64,000 bases of DNA from Corynebacterium sp. CNJ-954 (GCF_001942345.1 NZ_MKKI01000011.1:1-64000); one strand, 5' to 3'; positions 17,829 through 27,879 are shown, counted from the stretch's first letter. The notes: generated by a model not told the origin, from the letters alone. Numbers and translations are program-made.

Positions 17829-19368
17829 AACCACAGCCTCCGCTCTGTGTCGTCGGGGTGGCAGGTCGGCCGATGCCGGGGAGCCCCAGTCCCACGCCGC
17901 CGCCCACTGGGCCGGTAGTGGGCACGGTACCCGCCTCCGACATATCGCCGGCGGTCGTCCGCCGATGGGTGTGGACAGCGGAATCCGCCAGAAGGAAGTG
18001 CGGTGCCGAGCCCGTGACGGTGACCTCCACGACGTCGCCGGGACGCACCTTCGTCTCCCCCGGCGAGAAGTGGACCAGGCGACCGTCACGCGCACGCCCG
18101 GACATGCGCCGCGTCTGCGCGTTCTTCCGTCCCCCACCGTCCTGGACGAGGAGTTCGACCCGTCGGCCCACCTGGGCGGCGTTGTCCTCACCGCTGATGC
18201 GCTCCTGCAGTCGTTCCAGTCGCTCGTAGCGGTCCTGTACCACGGCCTTGGGAATCTGGTCGGACAGTGACGCCGCCGGGGTCCCGGGCCGCGGTGAGTA
18301 CTGGAATGTGTAGGCGCTCGTGAAACGCGACTCCTCGACGACCCGCAGGGTCTCCTGGAAGTCCTCCTCCGTCTCGCCGGGGAAGCCCACGATGATGTCG
18401 GTGGTGATGGCCGCGTCCGGCATCCGTTCCCGGACCTTCTCCAGGATCCCCAGGAACTTCTTCGACCGGTAGGACCGTCGCATCGCCTTCAAGATACGGT
18501 CGGACCCGGACTGCAGAGGCATGTGCAGTTGCGGGCACACTGCAGGAGTATCCACCATCGCCTCGATCACGTCATCGGTGAATTCCGCAGGGTGCGGGCT
18601 GGTGAATCGCAGGCGTTCCAGGCCCTCGATCTCCCCGCAGGCGCGGAGTAGTTTCGAGAACGCTGTCCGGTCACGGTCCAGTGACGGGTCGGAGAAGTTC
18701 ACACCGTAGGCATTGACATTCTGCCCGAGCAACGTGACCTCGGTGACCCCCTGGTCGACCAATGCCTTGACCTCGGCGAGGATATCTCCGGGACGACGGT
18801 CCTGCTCCGCGCCACGGAGAGACGGGACGATACAGAAAGTACAGGTGTTGTTGCACCCGACGGACACGCTCACCCAACCGGCGTAGGCGGATTCACGCTT
18901 GGCCGGAAGCACTGACGGGAACTGTTCGAGGGAGTCAGCGATCTCCACTTCAGCGCGGTTGTTGTGTGCGCTACGCGAGAGCAGGGCTGGCAACGACCCC
19001 ATGTTGTGCGTGCCGAAGACGACATCCACCCACGGTGCCTTGTCGACGACGACGTCCTTGTCCTTCTGCGCCATGCATCCCCCGACCGCGATCTGCATTC
19101 CGGGGTTCTGGTCCTTGACTTCCTTGAGCTGGCCGAGCGTCCCGTAGAGACGGTTATCGGCGTTCTCCCGCACCGCACAGGTGTTGAACACCACGACGTC
19201 GGGGGTCGCTTCGCCGGCGACGGGAACGTAGCCGGAGTCTTCCAGCAGTCCCGACAACCGCTCGGAGTCATGGACGTTCATCTGACACCCGAAGGTGCGG
19301 ACCTCGTACGTTCGGGTGCTCCGGCGGTCAGGCCGGGTCATTTCTGCAGTACTACGGGATTCAACCAC
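17821..19368 (-). CDS. miaB: tRNA methylthiotransferase MiaB
   Basis: A radical-SAM enzyme that adds the methylthio group to isopentenyl-A37 of tRNA. The N-terminal cluster Cys28, Cys64 and Cys98 and the radical-SAM triad CNNTCTFC are present, with a TRAM domain near the C-terminus. The GTG at 19368 (515 residues) is chosen since TAGACT lies 8 bases upstream; ATG 19341 is the alternative. Beyond the TRAM domain is an extra tail of about 45 residues ending in GGCGCE, which adds two Cys not needed for catalysis. The Rv2732c-type gene overlaps its end. Confidence 0.94.
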   Translation of the reverse strand: MVESRSTAEMTRPDRRSTRTYEVRTFGCQMNVHDSERLSGLLEDSGYVPVAGEATPDVVVFNTCAVRENADNRLYGTLGQLKEVKDQNPGMQIAVGGCMAQKDKDVVVDKAPWVDVVFGTHNMGSLPALLSRSAHNNRAEVEIADSLEQFPSVLPAKRESAYAGWVSVSVGCNNTCTFCIVPSLRGAEQDRRPGDILAEVKALVDQGVTEVTLLGQNVNAYGVNFSDPSLDRDRTAFSKLLRACGEIEGLERLRFTSPHPAEFTDDVIEAMVDTPAVCPQLHMPLQSGSDRILKAMRRSYRSKKFLGILEKVRERMPDAAITTDIIVGFPGETEEDFQETLRVVEESRFTSAYTFQYSPRPGTPAASLSDQIPKAVVQDRYERLERLQERISGEDNAAQVGRRVELLVQDGGGRKNAQTRRMSGRARDGRLVHFSPGETKVRPGDVVEVTVTGSAPHFLLADSAVHTHRRTTAGDMSEAGTVPTTGPVGGGVGLGLPGIGRPATPTTQSGGCGCE

Positions 19369-19376
19369 GGTCCCCG

Positions 19377-19382
19377 AGTCTA
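19377..19382 (-). promoter_or_regulatory. -10 element TAGACT of miaB
   Basis: TAGACT ends 8 bases before the GTG at 19368. Confidence 0.5.
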
Positions 19383-19511
19383 GTCCAGCACCCCCGGGAG
19401 ACCGAACAGACACCCTCGACGTACCAGGCCGGAACTGCGGATACCCCGTGTTTACCAGATTGTAACGTGACTCAGACCTCACCAGGTTCACCAGAATGGG
19501 CGAAATAACAT

Positions 19512-19517
19512 TAGACT
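19512..19517 (+). promoter_or_regulatory. -10 element TAGACT of leaderless gluABCD
   Basis: TAGACT ends 6 bases before the gluA ATG at 19524. The whole glutamate uptake operon would start with a leaderless gluA; gluB and gluC have good internal ribosome binding sites. Confidence 0.55.
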
Positions 19518-19523
19518 CCACCT

Positions 19524-20279
19524 ATGACTGTTCAAGAGAATGCATCAAGCATGATCACCCTTACCGGGGTGAACAAGTACTTCGGCGACTTCCAGGCATT
19601 GAAGGACATCAACCTGGACATCCCCTCAGGCCAGGTGGTCGTGGTGCTGGGCCCGTCCGGCTCGGGCAAGTCCACGCTGTGCCGGACGATCAACCGGCTC
19701 GAAACCATTGACACCGGCGAGATCCACATCGACGGCGAGCTCCTTCCTGAAGAGGGCAAGGACCTCGCCCGTCTGCGATCGGATGTCGGCATGGTGTTCC
19801 AGTCCTTTAACCTCTTCAGCCACATGACCATCAGGGACAACGTCACCCTGGCTCCGATGAAGGTACGGAAGACCTCCAAGGCGGATGCTGCGAAGAGCGC
19901 CGACCGCCTCCTCGACCGCGTCGGTATCGCGGTGCAGGCCGACAAGTACCCCGCACAGCTCTCCGGTGGTCAGCAGCAACGTGTCGCCATCGCGCGTGCA
20001 CTCGCCATGGAGCCGAAGGTGATGCTCTTCGACGAGCCGACCTCGGCCCTGGACCCCGAGATGATCAACGAGGTCCTCGATGTCATGGCGGATCTCGCCG
20101 CGGGCGGTATGACAATGGTGGTGGTCACCCACGAGATGGGCTTCGCCCGTCGCGCGGCTGACCGCATCCTCTTCATGGCCGACGGTGCCATCGTCGAGGA
20201 CACTGACCCGGAGACCTTCTTCACCAAGCCGGAGTCTGACCGTGCCAAGGACTTCCTCGCGAAGATCGTCGGGCACTAG
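19524..20279 (+). CDS. gluA: Glutamate ABC importer, ATPase GluA
   Basis: A 251-residue ATPase of the polar amino acid importer class, very close to the C. glutamicum glutamate uptake ATPase. Walker [10 protein letters not shown], the signature LSGGQQQR, Walker [13 protein letters not shown] and the His of the switch (VVTHEMG) are complete. First gene of the gluABCD operon on the plus strand, 15 bases before gluB. The first nine residues (MTVQENASS) are an extension relative to C. glutamicum, but the -10 spacing supports the ATG at 19524. Confidence 0.95.
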   Translation: MTVQENASSMITLTGVNKYFGDFQALKDINLDIPSGQVVVVLGPSGSGKSTLCRTINRLETIDTGEIHIDGELLPEEGKDLARLRSDVGMVFQSFNLFSHMTIRDNVTLAPMKVRKTSKADAAKSADRLLDRVGIAVQADKYPAQLSGGQQQRVAIARALAMEPKVMLFDEPTSALDPEMINEVLDVMADLAAGGMTMVVVTHEMGFARRAADRILFMADGAIVEDTDPETFFTKPESDRAKDFLAKIVGH

Positions 20280-20294
20280 GAGGTGGTGACATCC

Positions 20295-21188
20295 ATGAAG
20301 AAGAACAGCAGATTCCTGCGCCGGGTCGCCGCCACCGTCATCGTCACTGCCGGAGCAGTCAGTCTGGCGGCCTGCGGAAACACCGAGCCACGCTCACTGC
20401 TCAATGACATCGAGAACGGCAGCGTCACCCTCGGCACGAAGTTCGATCAACCCGGTCTCGGCGAGCGCACACCGGACAAGGAGTTCGAGGGAATGGACGT
20501 CGATGTCTCGCGGTACGTCATCACGTACATCGCGGACAAGCACGGCTGGGACGTCCCCGACATGGAATGGCGGGAAACCCCGTCAGCACAACGTGAGACG
20601 CTGATCAACAACGGCGAAGTCAACATGATCACCGCGAGCTACTCCATCAACGCCGGACGTCTGGCCGCCGTTGATTTCGCCGGCCCGTACATGGTCACCC
20701 ACCAGGGCCTCCTCATCGAGGCAGATACGGGCATCACCGGCCTCGCCGACGTCAAGGACGGAATGCGGCTGTGCTCGGTGTCCGGTTCCACCCCGGCGCA
20801 GAAAGTCAAGGAGGCGCTGCCAGGAGTCCAGCTCCAGGAGTTCGACACCTACGCTGCCTGCGCCGAAGGCGTGAAACAGGGCGTGGTGGATGCTTTGACC
20901 ACTGATGCGACGATCCTCGCAGGCTTCGCGGAAAGGTACAAGGAACGCTACAACGACGACTTCCGCGTCATCCAACTGCAGAATCCGGACGGCTCTTTCT
21001 GGACGGACGAGCACTACGGCATCGGCCTGCCCAAGGGCGACGGCACTGACCGCGAGGCGGTCAACGAAGCGCTCGAGGAGATGTACGACTCCGGGGCATT
21101 CGAGGAGATCGTCAAGGACAACCTCGGGGACGACTTCGAGATCGGACCGAAGCCTGACATCGGCGACCTCTCGTTCACCGAAGACTGA
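20295..21188 (+). CDS. gluB: Glutamate-binding lipoprotein GluB
   Basis: A 297-residue solute-binding protein. A lipoprotein signal peptide with lipobox LAAC (Cys about residue 27) anchors it to the outside of the membrane. The remainder is the SBP_bac_3 fold, with LGTKFDQPGLG, the ASYSIN segment and DALTTD. It delivers glutamate to GluCD. ATG 20295 is chosen, with GGAGG 11 bases upstream; GTG codons at 20283 and 20286 are in or next to that site. Confidence 0.93.
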   Translation: MKKNSRFLRRVAATVIVTAGAVSLAACGNTEPRSLLNDIENGSVTLGTKFDQPGLGERTPDKEFEGMDVDVSRYVITYIADKHGWDVPDMEWRETPSAQRETLINNGEVNMITASYSINAGRLAAVDFAGPYMVTHQGLLIEADTGITGLADVKDGMRLCSVSGSTPAQKVKEALPGVQLQEFDTYAACAEGVKQGVVDALTTDATILAGFAERYKERYNDDFRVIQLQNPDGSFWTDEHYGIGLPKGDGTDREAVNEALEEMYDSGAFEEIVKDNLGDDFEIGPKPDIGDLSFTED

Positions 21189-21218
21189 ATCCACCACTGA
21201 AAGGAAGGAGGTCCCGAC

Positions 21219-21908
21219 ATGAATCCCGATCTCTGGGCCGAAATGGGCCCGCAGCTGCTACCGGTGTTCTGGGTCACCATCAAACTCACTCTCTGGTCTG
21301 CCGTCGGCGCGCTGATCCTCGGCACGATCCTCACGGCGATGCGCGTCTGCCCCGTCGGCATCCTGCGCACCGTCGCGACCGTCTACATCAACACCGTCCG
21401 CAACACCCCCCTGACCCTCATAGCATTGTTGATGGCGCTGGGTCTCTACTACCAGCTGAACCTGTTGCTCGCGTCGAACTCCAGCGATAGCTTCATCGAA
21501 CAGCAGAACTTCCGACTCGCGGTGCTGGCGTTCATCCTCTACACCTCGACCTTCGTGGCGGAGTCTCTCCGGTCGGGAATCAACACCGTGCCTTTCGGCC
21601 AGGCAGAGGCCGCCCGGTCCCTGGGTCTGAGCTTCACACAGAATTTCCGCTACGTCGTGTTGCCCCAGGCCTTCCGTGGGGCGATCGTCCCGTTGGGCAA
21701 CACTCTGATCGCCCTGATCAAGAATACGACGATCGCCTCAGTCATCGGTGTGGGGGAAGCTTCCCTGTTGATGAAGACCATGACGGAGAACTACGCCAGT
21801 GACCTGCTCGTCATCTTCGCAATCATCGCAGCAGGATTCATCATCCTCACCCTGCCTACCGGACTGCTGTTCGGCTGGGCCGGCAAGCGTTGGGCGGTGA
21901 AGCGCTGA
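21219..21908 (+). CDS. gluC: Glutamate ABC importer permease GluC
   Basis: A 229-residue inner membrane permease of the HisM/His-Glu-Gln-Arg-Opine family, with about five membrane segments. The EAA loop reads [23 protein letters not shown] and contacts GluA. A very strong AAGGAGG lies 8 bases upstream of the ATG. Its TGA stop shares bases with the ATG of gluD. Confidence 0.94.
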   Translation: MNPDLWAEMGPQLLPVFWVTIKLTLWSAVGALILGTILTAMRVCPVGILRTVATVYINTVRNTPLTLIALLMALGLYYQLNLLLASNSSDSFIEQQNFRLAVLAFILYTSTFVAESLRSGINTVPFGQAEAARSLGLSFTQNFRYVVLPQAFRGAIVPLGNTLIALIKNTTIASVIGVGEASLLMKTMTENYASDLLVIFAIIAAGFIILTLPTGLLFGWAGKRWAVKR

Positions 21909-22846
21909 TGTCTACACGCGCAACAGTCCTCTACGACACCCCCGGCCCCAAGGCCGTGAGGTTCAACCGTATCCTCACCGTGGCCACGGTCGTTGTCCTG
22001 CTACTGATCCTGGCCTCTGTGCTGTGGAAACTCGGTGACGGTGGTCAGTTGGACAAGGACAAGTGGGAGATCTTCTTCTACTCCACCACCTGGACAACCT
22101 ATATCCTTCCCGGCCTCCTCAACACGATTGTCGCAGCCGTATTCTCCATCATCCTGGCTCTGCTCATCGGAGCAGTACTGGGCATCGGACGTCTGTCCAC
22201 CATCCGTGCCGTCCGCTGGATCTGCGGTATCGTCGTGGAATTCTTCCGGGCTATCCCGGTCCTGGTGCTGATGCTGTTCGCCTACGCGCTCTTCGGTCTT
22301 TACGCGGTGTTCCCGTCATCGACGATGGGCTTCGCTGCAGTGGTTTTCGCGTTGACGATGTACAACGGCTCGGTAATTGCGGAGGTCCTGCGCTCCGGTA
22401 TTGAGTCTCTGCCGAAGGGCCAGTCCGAGGCTGCCTCAGCGCTCGGTCTCTCCTGGGGCCAGACGATGCGTAAGATTCTTCTGCCCCAGGCGGTTGCAGC
22501 CATGCTGCCGGCTATCGTCTCGCAGATGGTCATCGCGCTGAAGGATTCTGCGCTGGGTTACATGATCGGATTCGTGGAAGTCGTCCGTTCCGGACGCCAG
22601 CTCGGTGAATTCTACGGAGCGATGCTTCCTGCACTGCTGGTCACCGCGGCGATCATGATCCTGATCAACTTCGGTCTCTCCAAGCTGGCTGAACGTATCG
22701 AACAGCAGTTGCGCGCCGGTCGTGCCCGCCGGAATATCGCCGCGAAGGTCCCCCACCAGAAAGATCAGGGTATCGACACGAAGGACACCGTGAACGTCGA
22801 CTGGCATGCCGAGGGGCACAAGGACCTCAGGTCCACGGCCGACTAG
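21908..22846 (+). CDS. gluD: Glutamate ABC importer permease GluD
   Basis: A 312-residue second permease of the transporter, with the EAA loop [24 protein letters not shown]. The ATG at 21908 overlaps the gluC stop (ATGA-type junction). A hydrophilic C-terminal tail of about 45 residues after the last membrane helix makes it longer than the C. glutamicum protein of about 273. Its end is 17 bases from the convergent recX. Confidence 0.93.
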   Translation: MSTRATVLYDTPGPKAVRFNRILTVATVVVLLLILASVLWKLGDGGQLDKDKWEIFFYSTTWTTYILPGLLNTIVAAVFSIILALLIGAVLGIGRLSTIRAVRWICGIVVEFFRAIPVLVLMLFAYALFGLYAVFPSSTMGFAAVVFALTMYNGSVIAEVLRSGIESLPKGQSEAASALGLSWGQTMRKILLPQAVAAMLPAIVSQMVIALKDSALGYMIGFVEVVRSGRQLGEFYGAMLPALLVTAAIMILINFGLSKLAERIEQQLRAGRARRNIAAKVPHQKDQGIDTKDTVNVDWHAEGHKDLRSTAD

Positions 22847-22863
22847 TTCCCCGACACCCTGGA

Positions 22864-23487
22864 TCAGCCGCCGAGCTCTTCGATTCTGAGCTCGAGGGCT
22901 TCCCGGGCCACCGCGAGGCTCCGCCCCTCGGGGAAGCCTCGTCTCGCAGCTACCCCCACGATGCGACGGAGGGCCTTGTCGTATTCTCGTCGGTCGGCGG
23001 GCACCTCGGACACGGTGCCCGCTTTCTTCGTGATCAACCCGTGCAGGATGGCGTCCTGGTCATCTTCGTCGACCTGTTCAAGCGCCCCTTCGATGACGTG
23101 AGCAGACACTCCCTTGTCAACGAGCTCGCGTCGTAGAACGGAGACGGACTTCCGTCGGTTCTGTTGCCGCTGCCGGACCCACTCACGGGCGAAACGTACG
23201 TCATCGAGCATCCCGTTGGCGATGCACCGTTCGATGACCAGCTCAATCAGGTCGGGATCAACAGTTTCGCCGTCCGGACCTACGGTATCGGACAGCCGTC
23301 GGCGAAGTTCCTCCACCGATCGGTCCCGGTGGCTGATGAGGCGGGTCGCTTTATTCTTCAACGGGGCAAGATGCTCCTCCAGCCGCTCGTCGATGATGTC
23401 ACCGGTGCCCTCACCGCGCTGGACTGCGGCGATAGCAGCCTGAAGCTGCTCAATGGTGGATGCAGTGTCGCCGTCCGACCGAGACAT
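22864..23487 (-). CDS. recX: RecA regulator RecX
   Basis: A 207-residue helical protein that binds RecA filaments and limits their activity. Three-helix RecX repeats are visible (SVEELRRRL; DDVRFAREWVRQRQQNRRK; VLRRELVDKGVS). It starts 14 bases after recA on the same strand with GGGCGGA upstream of the ATG, so recA-recX is one operon under SOS control. Confidence 0.93.
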   Translation of the reverse strand: MSRSDGDTASTIEQLQAAIAAVQRGEGTGDIIDERLEEHLAPLKNKATRLISHRDRSVEELRRRLSDTVGPDGETVDPDLIELVIERCIANGMLDDVRFAREWVRQRQQNRRKSVSVLRRELVDKGVSAHVIEGALEQVDEDDQDAILHGLITKKAGTVSEVPADRREYDKALRRIVGVAARRGFPEGRSLAVAREALELRIEELGG

Positions 23488-23501
23488 TCGATCCGCCCGA
23501 C

Positions 23502-24656
23502 CTAGTCGTCGTCCTCATCGTCAAAGGTGGGGACCACGCTGATCGGAACATTGTCGGGGTCGTCGATACCGGGCACATCCATGGTTCCCTCGTCCTCCGT
23601 GGCTGCCGTGTCAGCTGAATTACCGGCGGCATACGGCCCCACCTGGAGGGTGCGCATGATGCTGTCCTCGATCTCAGCCGACAAGTCAGGGTTGCCCTTG
23701 AGGAACTCGCGTGCCTTTTCCTTGCCCTGCCCCAGCTGGTCGCCCTTGTAGGTGTACCAGGACCCGGACTTCTTCACCAGACCGTTGTCGACACCGAGGT
23801 CGATGATCGACCCCTCCCGTGAGACGCCCTCTCCGTAGAGGATGTCGAACTCGGCGATCTTGAACGGTGGGGAGACCTTGTTCTTCACGATCTTCATCTT
23901 GGTACGGTTACCCACCGCATCCTGCCCGTCCTTCAGCGTCTGAATCCGTCGAACATCACAGCGCACGGAGGCGTAGAACTTCAGCGCCTTACCACCGGTG
24001 GTGGTCTCCGGGGAGCCGAACATGACACCGATCTTCTCGCGGAGCTGGTTGATGAAGATAGCGGTGGTGCCGGTCTGGTGGAGGGCGCCGGTCATCTTAC
24101 GCAGCGCCTGACTCATCAGACGTGCCTGCAGGCCCACGTGGCTGTCACCCATGTCCCCGTCGATCTCGGCCTTCGGGGTCAGGGCCGCCACCGAGTCGAC
24201 CACGATGATGTCGATGGCACCGGAGCGCACGAGCATATCGGCGATCTCCAGTGCCTGCTCACCAGTGTCGGGCTGTGACACCAGGAGGTTATCGGTGTCG
24301 ACACCCAGCTTCTTGGCGTAATCCGGGTCCAGTGCATGCTCGGCGTCGACGAAGGCGGCGATTCCCCCGGCCTTCTGTGCCTCGGCGATCGCGTGCAGAG
24401 CCACCGTCGTCTTACCGGAGGACTCCGGGCCGTAGATCTCGACGACACGGCCTCGGGGAAAACCGCCGAGGCCCAGTGCCACGTTGATCGCGATATTTCC
24501 CGACGAGATGACCTGGATCGGAGGACGGTTGTCGTCGCCCAGACGCATCACCGCACCCTTGCCGAAGTCCTTCTCGATCTGGGACATCGCCAGATCAAGT
24601 GCCTTCTGACGGTCAGCACCGGCGTTACCGGAGGTACTCTTCTTCTTGGTGGCCAT
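23502..24656 (-). CDS. recA: Recombinase RecA
   Basis: A 384-residue recombinase for homologous strand exchange and LexA cleavage. Walker [10 protein letters not shown], Walker B VVDSVAAL and DNA-binding loop L2 ([10 protein letters not shown]) are intact, and no intein is present. The C-terminus is acidic (ends DDEDDD). The ATG at 24656 gives the standard MATKKK start; ten more in-frame residues upstream are not needed. A LexA box lies about 160 bases upstream. Confidence 0.97.
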   Translation of the reverse strand: MATKKKSTSGNAGADRQKALDLAMSQIEKDFGKGAVMRLGDDNRPPIQVISSGNIAINVALGLGGFPRGRVVEIYGPESSGKTTVALHAIAEAQKAGGIAAFVDAEHALDPDYAKKLGVDTDNLLVSQPDTGEQALEIADMLVRSGAIDIIVVDSVAALTPKAEIDGDMGDSHVGLQARLMSQALRKMTGALHQTGTTAIFINQLREKIGVMFGSPETTTGGKALKFYASVRCDVRRIQTLKDGQDAVGNRTKMKIVKNKVSPPFKIAEFDILYGEGVSREGSIIDLGVDNGLVKKSGSWYTYKGDQLGQGKEKAREFLKGNPDLSAEIEDSIMRTLQVGPYAAGNSADTAATEDEGTMDVPGIDDPDNVPISVVPTFDDEDDD

Positions 24657-24729
24657 GTGCCTCATTTCCGTTCTCGTTCTCGACACTGCCGGTAAGCAGC
24701 GGCCGTTGTTCCCTCAGTGCAGAGAGACT

Positions 24730-24746
24730 CTCCGGGGCCCCCGGAG
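24730..24746. repeat. GC-rich hairpin in the recA leader
   Basis: CTCCGGGG and CCCCGGAG form an 8-bp perfect arm pair around a single base (minimum loop opened in practice). It lies in the recA 5' leader between the -10 candidate TATTCT (24775-24780, minus strand) and the start codon. Confidence 0.45.
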
Positions 24747-24815
24747 GTTCCCTCCACGGGGCTGTCGGCATCGAAGAATACATCTACCGTGCCGAGTGGA
24801 CACACCAGACAATAC

Positions 24816-24831
24816 ACGAACCTGTGTTCGA
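24816..24831. promoter_or_regulatory. SOS (LexA) box of recA
   Basis: ACGAACCTGTGTTCGA matches TCGAAMANNTGTTCGA at all but two defined positions, with a perfect TGTTCGA half. It lies upstream of recA, near a -10 candidate at 24775-24780. Confidence 0.75.
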
Positions 24832-24868
24832 TAACAGATCGCACGCGCCGGACGCGCGGACCGCGTCG

Positions 24869-25075
24869 TCAGATGTCCTCACCGAAGCGACGTTCTGGCG
24901 GAACATCGAAGTCATCGCACAATGCCAGCCACACATCCCTGAGGTCGTGCCCTTGTTCGATCAGCTCCCCCGGCGTCGCCCCGATTCCCGCCAGGACGTG
25001 ACTCCCGGCAATCCAGCTACCGAAAGAGTCCCCGAACTCTCCGTGGACAAGTCGGTCGAACTCGGTACGTCGCAT
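24869..25075 (-). CDS. DUF3046 family protein
   Basis: A 68-residue protein with the DUF3046 pattern: MRRTEF start, DHVL-like segment (SHVLAGIGATPGELIEQG), then WLALCDDFDVPPER. Such genes lie directly upstream of recA throughout the Corynebacteriales. The function is unknown. The ATG at 25075 matches the family start and has a -10 like TAGCGT 7 bases upstream (25083-25088), again suggesting a leaderless message. Confidence 0.85.
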   Translation of the reverse strand: MRRTEFDRLVHGEFGDSFGSWIAGSHVLAGIGATPGELIEQGHDLRDVWLALCDDFDVPPERRFGEDI

Positions 25076-25082
25076 GGTCACC

Positions 25083-25088
25083 ACGCTA
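25083..25088 (-). promoter_or_regulatory. -10 candidate TAGCGT of the DUF3046 gene
   Basis: TAGCGT ends 7 bases before the ATG at 25075. The match to TANNNT is minimal. Confidence 0.35.
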
Positions 25089-25114
25089 ACAGACGCGCCG
25101 TGGGGACAACGATC

Positions 25115-25144
25115 TTGAACGGCGTACAAGTTTCGGTCTAGAGT
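25115..25144 (+). promoter_or_regulatory. bioYMN promoter with BioQ-like operator
   Basis: -35 TTGAAC (25115-25120) and -10 TAGAGT (25139-25144) are 18 bases apart, and the -10 ends 7 bases before the ATG. TGAACGGCGTACA (25116-25128) resembles the corynebacterial BioQ motif TGAAC-N3-GTTAC with one base missing, and it overlaps the -35. This fits repression by BioQ when biotin is sufficient. Confidence 0.5.
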
Positions 25145-25151
25145 TCTTCAC

Positions 25152-25766
25152 ATGGTGAACTCATCGACCCGTCCCCGGACGTTGTCCGCGCGCCGGTCCC
25201 CCGCCGCGGACATCGCCCTGATGGCGACCTTTGCTGCGCTGATCATCGTGCTCGGGGCCGTGACGATCCCCGTCGGCGCACTTGGTGTCCCGATCGTCCT
25301 ACAGAATATGGGGGTAGCGCTGACAGCCATGATCCTCGGTTGGAAGCGTGGTGGACTTGCCGTGGCGCTGTTCATCGCCGTCGGATTCGTCGGTGTCCCG
25401 AACATGGCCGGATGGAAACCTGCTCTCGCTGCCGTGGCAGGACCCACAGTCGGCTACGTTCTCGGGTACATCGTCTCCGCCGTCGTCATCGGGCTAGTCG
25501 CACAGTATGCGCCACGCCGTCATCTCGGCCGCGTCGTCGTTTTCGTCGTCGCGGGACTCGTCGGAGTCTGCGTGCAGTACCTCTGCGGCAGCGTCGGTCT
25601 CGTGTTCCGCACCGGAATGGACTTCACCGGCGCACTCATGTCGAACACTCCGTTCATTCCCGGCGACATCGTCAAGGTGCTGGTTGCCGCCATCATCGCC
25701 GCTGCCGTCGTCCGTGCCGTACCCGACCTCCTCCCCTCGTCGCGGCACGCAGGAGCGGCGCTGTGA
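25152..25766 (+). CDS. bioY: Biotin ECF transporter S component BioY
   Basis: A 204-residue membrane protein, six predicted helices, that binds biotin for the energy-coupling factor importer. BioY features include GAVTIPVGALGVPIVLQ and the GPTVGYVLGY segment. It is the first gene of bioYMN; its stop overlaps the GTG of bioM. The mRNA is predicted leaderless from the -10 position. Confidence 0.95.
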   Translation: MVNSSTRPRTLSARRSPAADIALMATFAALIIVLGAVTIPVGALGVPIVLQNMGVALTAMILGWKRGGLAVALFIAVGFVGVPNMAGWKPALAAVAGPTVGYVLGYIVSAVVIGLVAQYAPRRHLGRVVVFVVAGLVGVCVQYLCGSVGLVFRTGMDFTGALMSNTPFIPGDIVKVLVAAIIAAAVVRAVPDLLPSSRHAGAAL

Positions 25767-26455
25767 CTGTTCGCTTCCGTGACGCGTCGGTCACCGTTGA
25801 CGGCACGACCATCCTGCACCCGGTCAATCTGGATCTCTCGGAACAGCGCATCAGCATCATAGGTGCGAACGGATCAGGTAAGTCGACTCTGATCCGGATG
25901 ATCAACGGGCTGACGGCGGCAACGTCTGGTTCCGTCGAGGTCAACGGGATTCCCGTCGGCCGCCGGGGGAGGAAGGTGCGGGGGGTGGTCGGCTTTCTGT
26001 TCTCCGACCCGGACAATCAGATCATCATGCCCAGCGTCGCCGAAGACGTCGCCTTCTCACTCCGCGGCGCTGGACTGACACGCGATCAGGTCGCGGAGCG
26101 GGTCACTGCATCGTTGACCATGGCAGGCCTGACGGGCAAGGAGGAACAGTCACCTCACCTGCTCTCCGGAGGTGAGAAGCAGATGCTGGCGCTGGCATCG
26201 ATCACGGCTCTCACTCCACAGGTCATCGTCGCAGACGAACCCTCCTGTCTCCTCGACCTGGTCAACCGCAACCAGCTCCGGAAGACCCTCGGCTCCCTCT
26301 CCCAACAGGTCATCACGGTCACACACGATCTGGAGCTCGCCGCCGACGCAGAACGCACGATATGTGTCGCGGACGGCCGGGTCATTGACGACGGGGCTCC
26401 GAACGAGGTCATAGCTGCCTACGTGCGACGGATGAGCGAGGCCAGTGCACCATGA
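25763..26455 (+). CDS. bioM: Biotin ECF transporter ATPase BioM
   Basis: A 230-residue CbiO-type ATPase. Walker A GANGSGKST, the Q-loop segment FSDPDNQI, signature LSGGEKQ, Walker B VIVADEPS and switch His (VTHD) are present. The GTG at 25763 overlaps the bioY stop by 4 bases and has AGGAG 8 bases upstream. Its end overlaps bioN by 4 bases. Confidence 0.95.
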   Translation: MTVRFRDASVTVDGTTILHPVNLDLSEQRISIIGANGSGKSTLIRMINGLTAATSGSVEVNGIPVGRRGRKVRGVVGFLFSDPDNQIIMPSVAEDVAFSLRGAGLTRDQVAERVTASLTMAGLTGKEEQSPHLLSGGEKQMLALASITALTPQVIVADEPSCLLDLVNRNQLRKTLGSLSQQVITVTHDLELAADAERTICVADGRVIDDGAPNEVIAAYVRRMSEASAP

Positions 26456-27081
26456 TCAGCCCTTCACGTGTACCACTCGGGGTCTACCATCCCGGTACCT
26501 CCCTGCTTCACCGCACCAGACCCGGAATCAAGCTGGCCGTACTCAGCGTCTTCCTGGTCGTGTCTGCAGTCGCCGTCGATTCATGGGTCGGCGGAGCCGT
26601 CAGCGTTGCATTCGTCGCCCTAGCTGTACTCGTAGGACGTCTTCCTCCCCGACTGTTGATGCGTCAGCTAGCTGGTGCCCTGCCGCTCCTGGTCTTCCTC
26701 GGACTCATGCTCTGGTGGAGAGCCGACGGCCGTCAGGCCGTCACCATGGTCCTGGTCCTGTTCGCCGCCGTCGCAGGAGCAGTCACACTCACGTTGACGA
26801 CCCGTGTCTCTGAGCTGATGGACACCTTTGACCGCCTCCTTGCCCCGTGTGCACGTGTCGGAGTGCCGGTCGAACAGGTCAGTCTGGCGCTCACGCTGAC
26901 GATCAGACTCATTCCGTTGCAGGTGCAGGCGGTCAATGAGGTCCTGGACGCACGGAAGGCCCGGGGAAACCGTTCGGTCGGGCTGTCGCTGACCGCCTTC
27001 GGCGTACCTGTCATCGTGAGAACGATTCTCCGTGCCCGGGCGATCGCCGATGCTCTCCGGGCCCGCGGAGCAGCAGACTGA
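26452..27081 (+). CDS. bioN: Biotin ECF transporter T component BioN
   Basis: A 209-residue CbiQ-type coupling protein with several membrane segments and the cytoplasmic coupling helices containing the Ala-Arg-Gly motifs (DARKARGN and ALRARGAAD). It connects BioY to BioM. Starts at ATGA overlapping the bioM stop. Confidence 0.93.
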   Translation: MISPSRVPLGVYHPGTSLLHRTRPGIKLAVLSVFLVVSAVAVDSWVGGAVSVAFVALAVLVGRLPPRLLMRQLAGALPLLVFLGLMLWWRADGRQAVTMVLVLFAAVAGAVTLTLTTRVSELMDTFDRLLAPCARVGVPVEQVSLALTLTIRLIPLQVQAVNEVLDARKARGNRSVGLSLTAFGVPVIVRTILRARAIADALRARGAAD

Positions 27082-27134
27082 ACCCCGTGTCAGCGCCACC
27101 CGCCGAAGGCCGAGGACAACCAGATCCGCGTTTG

Positions 27135-27866
27135 TCAGGACGCGGGGAGCTGTTTCCTCCGGCGGGGCACACGCTTGACTTCCACGCCTCCCATCACGGC
27201 AACACCGCGCACCCGGACCACGGGAGCATCGGGCGGCAGGTCGCGCGAACTCCGTGTCACTGACCTCGCCCGCCCACTGCCGAAACCGCCCATCAGACCG
27301 ACCCCGTGCTCGACAACACGCACATCCTCCGGTACGAGTACCTGAACCCCGCCCATAACCGCAGTCACGGTGATCACTGTTTCTGGCGCCTCAAAGACTG
27401 CGTCACGTAGATCGACGAGAGCGCCACCCATGACGGTCATCACCCGGTGCGAGCGCCCACATGCCCATTCCCCCTTCTTTTCGGCCCCTGACAGGACTGC
27501 TACGGTCCAGGCAGAACCCGGCGAACCGGTGATTCGAGCATCCGCCGACCCGCTAACGCTCGCGGGCGCCTGGACAGGGGCCAGGTCAGTGGACCGGCGA
27601 TCCTCCCGCCGCAGAGGTGCCCGATGCCCGTCTCCGAGTACGACCGCCATAGGGTCAACGACGATATCGCCCAGAAGGTCGGCGAGGTCTGTCCGGGTCG
27701 GCGCACTCCACGCCGCTGCGGAACGCTCGTCGAACTCCCCCAGGTCGATCTGTCCGCGGGCTGTCGCGTCAGACAGCTCCGTCAGGACACGCTCCCTGTC
27801 TGCCGTCGTCGCACGCAGGGACCGCTCGCCGCCGGTGCCGGAACCACGATCACGCTGTGTCGCCAT
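27135..27866 (-). CDS. DUF1707 / LiaF-C domain protein
   Basis: A 243-residue soluble protein. The N-terminal DUF1707 domain (about residues 15-70, LRATTADRERVLTELSDA...GEFDERSAAAW) is an actinobacterial module. The C-terminal half has the repeated V-M-G-G beta motifs (MTVMGGALVDLRDA, VTAVMGGVQVLVP, VAVMGGVEVK) of the cell-wall-antibiotic response family. The role is unknown; the domain pair suggests envelope stress sensing. It is predicted leaderless (TAGTGT 7 bases upstream). It is 53 bases from the convergent bioN end. Confidence 0.85.
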   Translation of the reverse strand: MATQRDRGSGTGGERSLRATTADRERVLTELSDATARGQIDLGEFDERSAAAWSAPTRTDLADLLGDIVVDPMAVVLGDGHRAPLRREDRRSTDLAPVQAPASVSGSADARITGSPGSAWTVAVLSGAEKKGEWACGRSHRVMTVMGGALVDLRDAVFEAPETVITVTAVMGGVQVLVPEDVRVVEHGVGLMGGFGSGRARSVTRSSRDLPPDAPVVRVRGVAVMGGVEVKRVPRRRKQLPAS

Positions 27867-27873
27867 GTGACGT

Positions 27874-27879
27874 ACACTA
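27874..27879 (-). promoter_or_regulatory. -10 element TAGTGT of the DUF1707 gene
   Basis: TAGTGT ends 7 bases before the ATG at 27866. Confidence 0.5.
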
